Positions 57,211-64,000 of a DNA stretch of 64,000 bases are shown piece by piece. The stretch spans positions 1 through 64,000 of the forward strand of contig JAUCMP010000034.1 in assembly GCA_030770545.1 (NCBI GenBank), written 5' to 3'. Origin of the DNA: Macropodus opercularis. Its lineage: Eukaryota; Chordata; Actinopteri; Anabantiformes; Osphronemidae. Position numbers and translations under genes: made by a program. Every line of letters begins with the position of its first letter. The first letter of the stretch is position 1. Below the pieces are notes generated by a model that saw only the letters and a program-made list of their open reading frames with translations, was not told where the DNA came from and searched no databases.

Positions 57211-57644
57211 TGGAACGAAATCTTTGCTGGTAAGACAGACTCAGCACCCAGCTGAAATGTAATAGTGATGGTGCCCAGCGTATCCAGCATTTGTCCATTC
57301 ACAGCACGGGCTGACACATAGTCCTTCTTCAATGGACGATTACGAAGCGTTGGAACTGACATACGAAAGTCTTCACTCATGATAGATACACTGGAACCGG
57401 AGTCGACCAACATTTGAACCTCCACACCTTCAATCACTCCTCTCACATATGACACAAGCTCATCCCTACCAGCGTCCGCAATCACATCGATGTTTTCAGA
57501 AATGGACTGACTGTCACTGACATCGTCCGTTTTCGAGCCCACAGGCAGCTTAGCTGGTGTACGGGACGCAACATCAGCTATAATCCGTTTCCCGGCCCAT
57601 TGCGGCGCTCTGTTCCGCCAGGGGACATGAAACGCACACCACAT
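57189..57644 (-). CDS. Gypsy protease region, second element
   Basis: This 151-codon frame has the aspartic protease motif LVDSGSSVS in its middle and a flap-like region beyond. It overlaps the gag frame at its start and the following linker frame (56857-57210) at its end, so frameshifts separate the parts. It is a remnant, probably not made as a working enzyme. Confidence 0.7.
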   Translation of the reverse strand: MWCAFHVPWRNRAPQWAGKRIIADVASRTPAKLPVGSKTDDVSDSQSISENIDVIADAGRDELVSYVRGVIEGVEVQMLVDSGSSVSIMSEDFRMSVPTLRNRPLKKDYVSARAVNGQMLDTLGTITITFQLGAESVLPAKISFHCAATFR

Positions 57645-58396
57645 TTTCTGGAGTCATTCTCATAGCTGTTCCATCTGCGAGGACTGGGACTAGGGCTGCG
57701 TTTAACAGGGGACCGAGCAGAGTATGAGTCTTCATAACTATGATTATCCAAACCTGATTCGAAGGATTTTCTCTCAGGCGAACGACCCCTACGTGCAGCA
57801 AAGACACGTGACTGGCAGCCACGGCCCCCGCAGACACACTGGCACCTTTCATTAGACTGAGAGCGATCTACACTCCACTCATCCATTTTTCTAGGACTCG
57901 CTCTGGCTTTCAGTCGTTGGTTCTCGTCGCCCAAGCGCATCAGTTCCAGTCTCATATCTCTCATTTCTTCTGTTAATCTATCCACTGCTCTGTATATCCC
58001 TCCATTATCAGACACAGAGTGAACAGCAGCAACTGCTCCTCCATCATTAGTACCGTAGGCAGCAGTAAAAGGCATGTAATCAGTCTTCACCGAGTCTCTG
58101 GCATTTTCGCACCGACCTGCGATCATCACTGCTTCTTCCAAATCTGTTGCTCCTTGTTCATGACATTTAGCTCTGAGCACAGGATCCAGACCAGCCAAGA
58201 AACGACGAAACTTTTCTTCTCTTTGGGCCTTGTCGCCATATTCAGGAAAAGCCTCGTCCACTAATCTGCTGATCTCCGCTGCGTACACTTCCAAACTTTT
58301 GCGCGGTGCCCGAGGGCGGGCTGATAAACTGGCTCGAAAGCGATCCATAAACTGCCTCTGACCGAAAGCCTCTTTCAGTCTTTCCTTTACAGTCAT
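57578..58396 (-). pseudogene. gag: Gypsy gag, second element (broken start)
   Basis: The open frame of 272 codons has a capsid-like start (about residues 1-110), a coiled-coil stretch (about 140-165), a cysteine cluster CQCVCGGRGC (about 184-193) and an arginine/serine-rich end. Upstream, at 58400-58640, further gag-like sequence continues in other frames with stops, so the true start is lost. Confidence 0.75.
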
Positions 58397-58756
58397 ATAA
58401 TCAGCCTGAACAGCAGCAGGAAGACTGTCCCACAGAAGAAAACGCCGCGCCGGCCAAACGTGTCGGCAGGATTCTCACCAGCTCATAATTAACTGACGCG
58501 GCGCCGTCTCCTTCCGTGATCGCTCTGACGGCAACCTCGAACTGCCGCGTCCAGCACAGAAAGCTCTGCTTCTCATCACCGGAGAACGGCGGCGGTAGCT
58601 CTATTTTCTGTTAAACCACATGATGGCCACGTCAATGTCGAATCCGCGCATGCTACCTTGGCTAAGACCTTTCAACTGTAAGCTAACTAGTTAAACACAC
58701 GCCGTAACACTGAGCCACGTAATGCAAACTAAACAAAACAAGACCGCTGCCACCAA

Positions 58757-59029
58757 TGTGACCGAGCGTTTGTGCAGGGTTCGCCTAAAACACTTAGAAA
58801 TAGGAAAACAATAAAACGACAGTCGTCCGAACCTTTTTCCACTTTATTCTCTGCCACACCTGTATTATCCCGCCAGGAAAACACCGCGACACTCAAGTAT
58901 GTATCAAGTACGCATGCCCAAACCTGTATACGGCCCCGAGGGGAAAACACATTACACACACACATACACAATGAGCACCAGAACGTACAGAAGTAATACA
59001 CATGACATAATCAAATAAAGTCTGTTACA
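58757..59029 (-). repeat. LTR of the second gypsy element (5' in element orientation)
   Basis: This is the direct partner of 54661-54932. Its right flank (ATAAT) does not match the left flank of the other LTR (CGTAG). Confidence 0.93.
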
Positions 59030-61132
59030 ATAATTTTGTGTGATCTCTACTTAACTTTGAGTGGGACCTACTTCATTTTTTATAATTTTGCTTTCAAATT
59101 TAAAGTTATATCTACTCACATTTTCTGATTAACAACTGGGCATTTGTTATAGATTTTACTTGAAATATCAAATCAATTGTGCATTCGCGGGTTTGTCTTG
59201 AACTCCTGCTTAGCTTGCATGAGGCGTCAGTGACCGCTTCACACGGTGTGGCGATCTGCATAGGGGGCAGTTACGGGGTTTCCCACGCATATTCGGAGGG
59301 AAACAGCTTTTGGATATAATTGAGTAAAATCAACAACATGATTTCTTGTTGTGTGCCTTCACTTAAGAAGATCGTGAAAGATTACAAAAATAAAGTGTGT
59401 TGTGGAGAAAATTCACAATGTCTTGTGTTCTGAACACACTTAAATTAACTTGTAATCTTGACACTTTTAAGTATATGTACAAACTTTATTTTTTGTTGTT
59501 AATAATACAGATTTAATTATGCTACATTTACATCCTCTAAGAGTTACTTTTATCAGTGCGGAGGCGGTGGCCTCTCGAAAGATCTTGTATAGGTTACTTT
59601 GTGCACCGGCAAATTCGTTTTCAGGACTCAACAGTACATCATGCGACACCAAAGTCAGTCGTGTATTAGTGCGAACTGCCCACATGTTCCTAATAATGCT
59701 CAGCGTCTGCCTTGTGAACATTTCACTACGGTTACGTGCTATTTGAAAGCATATGACTGTCAGACGTGTTGCAAAACGTATTGATTTCCACCGACACACG
59801 AGCCACTTGTGGACTCCGTCCGTGATGAAGCCAGTGTGCGGCAGTGGAGGACACCACCATCTGACAAGTATTGTCACGTATTCCATTGTCCTTAACCGAG
59901 GAGATGAGGGGCTGGAGACCTAGTTCTTTGAACAGACAAGCGAACCACATGTCACACGTCAAAGTTGAATCATCCAAATTACAAAACAAAACACCTATCG
60001 ACAACACAATAAAAGTAATCAAACACTTACAGCTTCTAATGTTGAATAGACCTCTACCTCAAATGAGACTGGGGCACTTCAGTTCAAGTCTATGCTACTG
60101 AAAAGAAAAGAACAGTAAAGTATGTAAAGACCTATTCCGCAAAAAAAAAGAAAGAAAATTGGTTTAAATATTGTTTAAGACAAAATAGAAGAGGTTTAAG
60201 AGTTCGGAGCTAAGCTGTCTGCATTTTAAAAGGGAAAATACCATTTTGTAAGTATGTATCACTAGATTATATGATCACTAGATAGAATTGATACTTACAA
60301 TTCTTTCGAGACGCAGGTCTTCTCAGCCAGAGGGTCCTTCACCACAAAAGGAACTGGTTGGATGTGCAGGCAGCTGTCTGCGGACACAACATTATCACAT
60401 CGAGAGAACGCAGGTGGCCACCGGTCTCATAACAGTCAGTGTTTATCTAGAAATGTTTTTTTTTTTTTTAAACAAATCTACACATTAAAACTGTACTGAA
60501 CAGTGTCGTGGGCCAACATTGACATAACAATGAACCATGGAACAAGCAAAGCTTGATAATAAACCGGACTATTTCCGTGAGAAAATGCTCTGTGAATGCT
60601 GTAATGCTGACCTTATTCCAACCGTTGACTGTAGCTGGAGAGTTTAAAAAAGAACCAAATAGCTTGTTTAGAACAAGTTAAGTTTTAATTTTCAAAATAA
60701 AGCATAATGAAATCATTTTAAATAGGTATTTATAATTAAACAACGCAGTTGAGTTGATCGAAACGGTAAAAGTATAGAAAACGCCTAAAACGTGTTGATA
60801 GAATTTTGCAAGACTTTCCTGACGTTGCTCAAGTTTTAAAAGCGTTGTTACAACAAGCAGAACTTTCAGATTCAATGTGATGACAATAAACATCACTTTT
60901 AAATAGTCACGTCTCCAGCAGGAATTGAACTGGTAGCCTCTCGCAACAGTGCACACGCACACATCCTGTAAAGTACAAGCTGACTGCTGTGGCGATTCAC
61001 CGATGAAGGCGAAGCCCGTTTAACGGGCCAAATATAATTACGCCGTGGGCCAGGCCAGAATTTGACACTATGGCATAGAAGTTTCTGTTTGCGTCGAATC
61101 AGCCACGTTTCATTTACAAAGTTTTAATTACT
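59030..61132. other. Right flank, outside the array
   Basis: The sequence is AT-rich and has no match to the array. A minus-strand open frame at 59467-59886 and another at 59732-60022 have protein-like stretches, but I do not recognise them. A stretch at 60910-60940 on the minus strand resembles a tRNA B box (AGTTCAATTCC), as in a SINE. Confidence 0.4.
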
Positions 61133-61401
61133 GCATAGTGTACGTCACCCTGACAGGTCTGCCTCCTCTGCAGAAAGGAATACATTTCAGTCACCACGTT
61201 TTTTTGTTTTTTTTTAATAATTGCTTGTCCAAACAAGAAATCCCGTTGACATGAAACTTGACAGAGGTTTAGTTTAATGACCAGACACAGACACACGGCT
61301 CTGAGTCTGATGACACCTGTAGGGTTAGGGTTGGACCAGCAACTGAACACTGGAGACACACAGCTCAGTGAATGAAGGATGTTTTTAGCTTTCAGTCTGA
61401 C
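61133..61401. repeat. Dispersed direct repeat, left member
   Basis: From GCATAGTGTACG this closely matches 63416-63705. The right member has about 25 extra bases near 63668. A further shared piece lies at 61505-61548 and 63030-63072, in swapped order. Confidence 0.85.
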
Positions 61402-62532
61402 GTGATCTGTAGACATAATCTAGATAATGTCTGCTTTGATGGTCACGCTGGTTGAAGGTGTGGTGGTCTTCTGGCTCCTTGGCTCAGTTTGACGTTGGAA
61501 ACGGCCCCTGTCCAGAGCTGTGCATTTATATACGAACCGTTTTCAAACGTAAAACAGGATCCTGATGACCTGGTTTGCTGTTAGTCTCCATGGATGCTCT
61601 ATGTCCTCTTGCCGATCACAGTTGCTGCGTGTTCTGTGGATTTAAGCACAGCTCTTTCTACATAAATCACACAGTCGCCCTTATTTGATTACATGCAACT
61701 CGGCTCTTTTCCTAACGTCCTGTTCTCCACATACTGTATTATTATATTAATATTGTATTGCCTTAATGGACATGTGAAAGTTTGATTATGTTCATTAAAC
61801 AGTTGACATCAGCACTGCCTCTAAATCTCCTTATAAGTGAATGGTGTATTTGACACGATAATAGTACTACTACTGATCATTAAAACGGTAAAACAATTAC
61901 ATTTTGTGTAAATTTACACCAAGTAAGCTGTTAAACATTATGTGGAGGCAAAAAACCTGTTAGGAATCTGGTGAATGAATCAAAACCCAATCAAAGTTGT
62001 CTTTAATTCTTGCAAGAAGAGAAATACACAGAGTCAGTGCAAAACTGTCCTGAGTGTAGATCTGAAGTCATCTACTCTGTTCCTACCTAAACACCTCCTT
62101 CGTTGCGAGGGAGTAAAGATGTATCTTCTCATTAGCTCAGTCTCAAACAAAGACAGTCCACAAGGGACTTATCAGCCCACAACTCAGGGTCAGTCACTGC
62201 CTTGCACCAGGACGAAAGTGTAACAGAAACAAAGTAAATCAAAGTTCTGCTGCCATGCTCTCATGGCCACGGTCCATGCTGTAAAACAATTTTAACTAAA
62301 CAGTATCTCACTAGCTTCCTTTCCCATGGGAAAGAAAAGGCTCATTGTTCTAAAATATTTCTGTAAGCAGGTATATAACTCATTCTATGATTACTTTGCT
62401 TAGTACAGATACATATGAGGATATATCAAGTAATATGAATCACAGTTCTGTCACAAGGGAAAATACCCATATAGTAAAATTTCCATTACACATTAGAACT
62501 CATCAATTATCATTAAATGTGACACACAAACT
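61402..62532. other. No supported gene
   Basis: There is a TATATA-containing piece shared with 63030-63072 (GTGCATTTATATACGAACCG). No exon is recognised. Confidence 0.5.
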
Positions 62533-62625
62533 TGCCTTGACTGGGAATCGAACTGGGATTCAGGAAGCAGTTCAGCGCCCTGGAGAGAGACAGAGAGAAC
62601 GCTACAGCTACTGTATTCACGACTC
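62533..62625 (-). repeat. tRNA-derived SINE-like piece
   Basis: On the minus strand the sequence CCCAGTTCGATTCCCAG resembles the T arm and B box of a tRNA. It is preceded by an anticodon-arm-like stretch. No complete cloverleaf is seen, so this is more likely a SINE remnant than a tRNA gene. Confidence 0.4.
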
Positions 62626-63415
62626 GCCATTCCCTTAAGTTCGTGTGTGGCTGGTATCCACATAAGGGTTAGCTGCTAGTTTTAACTTTTGGATGCCTAT
62701 ATTTCATTCACTGTATCCTGTCTACTCTGAGATGACAAGGTTTCTATAGATACTAATGCTGAGCTGGAGTCTGAGCAGAGCATTATTTTGTACTGTTTGC
62801 ATCAGTTCTCAAAATAGCTTTTGTTTTAAGAGATTTAAACCAGTGAGATTTGTATTGCTTTAAAACTAACTAATGTTACCTTTACAGGTCATGGTGCTGT
62901 GTGTGTCTGTGTGTGTGTGGGGTCCGGCGTGGAGACGAGGGACCGGAGATAGCTTTAATTCTCTGGCGCAACCTGTAGTGGAGCAAGCACAGTCACATGC
63001 ATGCTCATTAAAAACGTTGGGAATACTCCCTGTCGAGAGCTGTGCATTTATATACGAACCGTTTTCACACGCAGATCTTCAGACCGAAGGGTCCTACACG
63101 TGACCTCCCCGTAAAGCCACCTGAAAGGAAACATAGAGGCCAATGAGAAAACCGCAGATATTTATCCAGAATATTATTCCGCCGAGCGTCTCGTCTGCTC
63201 TGAATAAACGTATAAAGGTTTGTTTTTTCACTGACGCTTTGATAAAAAAACGACAACACGCTACATACAAAACATAACTAAATTAAACAATGGTCAACTG
63301 AGTTCTTAAAAAAAATTCCTCCTTCTGCCTGTTCTAATAATTATCGCTATTATTATTACACAAACACACACAGTTATGTTTTTGTGCGTTAAAGGCTTTT
63401 TTCTGTCATGTTAAT
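62626..63415. other. No supported gene
   Basis: It contains a short TG-rich run (about 62896-62920) and the piece 63030-63072 shared with 61505-61548. Nothing else is recognised. Confidence 0.5.
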
Positions 63416-63705
63416 GCATAGTGTACGTCACCCTGACAGGTCTGCCTGCTCTGCACAAAGGAATACATTTCAGTAACTACGTTTGTTTTTTTTAAATAAT
63501 TGCTTGTCCAAACAAGAAATCCCGTTGACATGAAACTTGACAGAGGGTTTAGTTTAATGAGCAGACACAGACACACGGCTCTGAGTCTGATGACACCTGT
63601 AGGGTTAGGGTTGGACCAGCAACTGAAGACTGGAGACACACAGCTCAGTGAATGAAGGATGTTTTTATGTGGAGAAGAGGGTCCCTGGAGATAGCTTTCA
63701 GTCTG
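63416..63705. repeat. Dispersed direct repeat, right member
   Basis: This is the partner of 61133-61401. It has an insertion of about 25 bases near 63668 that resembles sequence at about 62935-62955. Confidence 0.85.
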
Positions 63706-63811
63706 ACCACACGCATCACCGTGTTGTAATTACGCTACCTATTTATGTGTATGTTAAAGTATCTCCTAACTCAACAGGTAAAATGCACAAACGAACCGTT
63801 GTGTTCTGCAG

Positions 63812-63989
63812 GATCCCTCTGATGCAGCCAGGCTCATTAAAGACAAAACCCCTCTTTGCAGACAGGTCTGCGTCTGTGAAGGAAGAGCTGGTCAGAGAGA
63901 ATGTCCTCGCTGTGGTGCGTCAGGGAGGAGGGGATGCAACGGATGACCAGCTAGTTGGTTTTGGTTCCCGTGCCAAACACACCTGGTGA
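63812..63989 (+). CDS. Possible terminal exon, unknown protein
   Basis: After a TTCTGCAG acceptor an open frame runs to TGA at 63987-63989. The encoded stretch is protein-like, with a hydrophilic helix (SVKEELVRENVLAVV), a QGGGDATDDQLVGFG segment and the end KHTW. I do not recognise it. No upstream exon was found in the window. The frame upstream of the acceptor runs through the dispersed repeat and is probably not coding. Confidence 0.35.
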
Positions 63990-64000
63990 AACATCTGGGA

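Larger units (their letters stand above)
54661..59029 (-). mobile_element. Second Ty3/gypsy element, internally deleted
   Basis: LTRs at 54661-54932 and 58757-59029 are direct repeats of 272 and 273 bp that begin with TG and end with CA. They differ at roughly ten positions, so this insertion is older than the first element. Gag, protease and integrase frames are present in element order on the minus strand, but reverse transcriptase and RNase H are missing at about 56857-56880. A polypurine tract (GAGGGGGGGACGTA on the minus strand) precedes the left LTR. The sequence inside the right LTR reads TTGGTGGCAGCGG, for which I cannot assign a tRNA. No target duplication is seen. The element is non-autonomous. 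Confidence 0.92.

Noticed and set aside
61318..61333. Telomere-like GGGTTAGGGTTGG
   Set aside because: Only two units are present, as part of a dispersed repeat also at 63601, so it is not an interstitial telomere tract.
62533..62575. Possible tRNA gene
   Set aside because: The T-arm-like sequence is good, but no full cloverleaf or acceptor stem can be formed; a SINE remnant is more likely.

Overview
The window looks like nuclear DNA of a teleost fish. The genes have introns with GT/AG borders. It holds an immunoglobulin-type receptor with phase-1 domain exons, many fish-type mobile element remnants (Ty3/gypsy, an L2/Jockey-like LINE, Helitron, piggyBac, an old endogenous retrovirus) and simple repeats. 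No bacterial gene organisation, operon or CRISPR array is visible. The species cannot be named from the sequence.

Layout: bases 1 to 54660 are a head-to-tail segmental duplication. Position 1 corresponds to 28489 and to 49200, so copy 1 spans 1-28488, copy 2 spans 28489-49199 and copy 3 spans 49200-54660. A full copy contains, in order: a decayed retroviral pol piece; an AACTTA-type low-complexity block; a minus-strand single-exon-like acidic/proline-rich gene (2835-3377 and equivalents) with its own TATA promoter about 1.1 kb upstream; a CTCF-like site; decayed coiled-coil-type exons on the plus strand; a two-Ig-domain, single-pass receptor gene on the plus strand; an antisense V-set pseudo-exon; an LINE piece; a Helitron piece with a cysteine-protease-like domain; a piggyBac 3' end; and a decayed retroviral gag piece that runs into the next copy.

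The copies differ in informative ways. Copy 1 carries an extra internal duplication (4198-7776 repeated at 8535-12655, with 758 bp of otherwise absent sequence between) and a 4777-bp Ty3/gypsy element (15520-20296). That element sits inside the first Ig-domain exon, with identical LTRs and a 5-bp target duplication; copy 2 keeps the empty site. Copy 2 has an intact first Ig domain, but the middle of its second Ig domain is read in a shifted frame between compensating indels. Copies 1 and 2 share a TGA at the end of the transmembrane exon. Copy 3 is cut at 54660 by a second, older and internally deleted gypsy element (54661-59029) that lacks a target duplication and marks the array edge. From 59030 to 64000 is unrelated sequence with a dispersed repeat pair and one possible terminal exon.

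The most interesting unexplained unit is the acidic gene. Three copies keep the reading frame although their repeat tracts differ in length. All have the same TATA box with a 16-bp palindromic E-box, a splice donor after a non-coding first exon, an acceptor directly before the ATG, a DSGYGS phosphodegron-like motif, a bipartite nuclear signal, and a strong RNA hairpin that places a consensus splice donor in its loop. I do not recognise its family, and its function is unknown.
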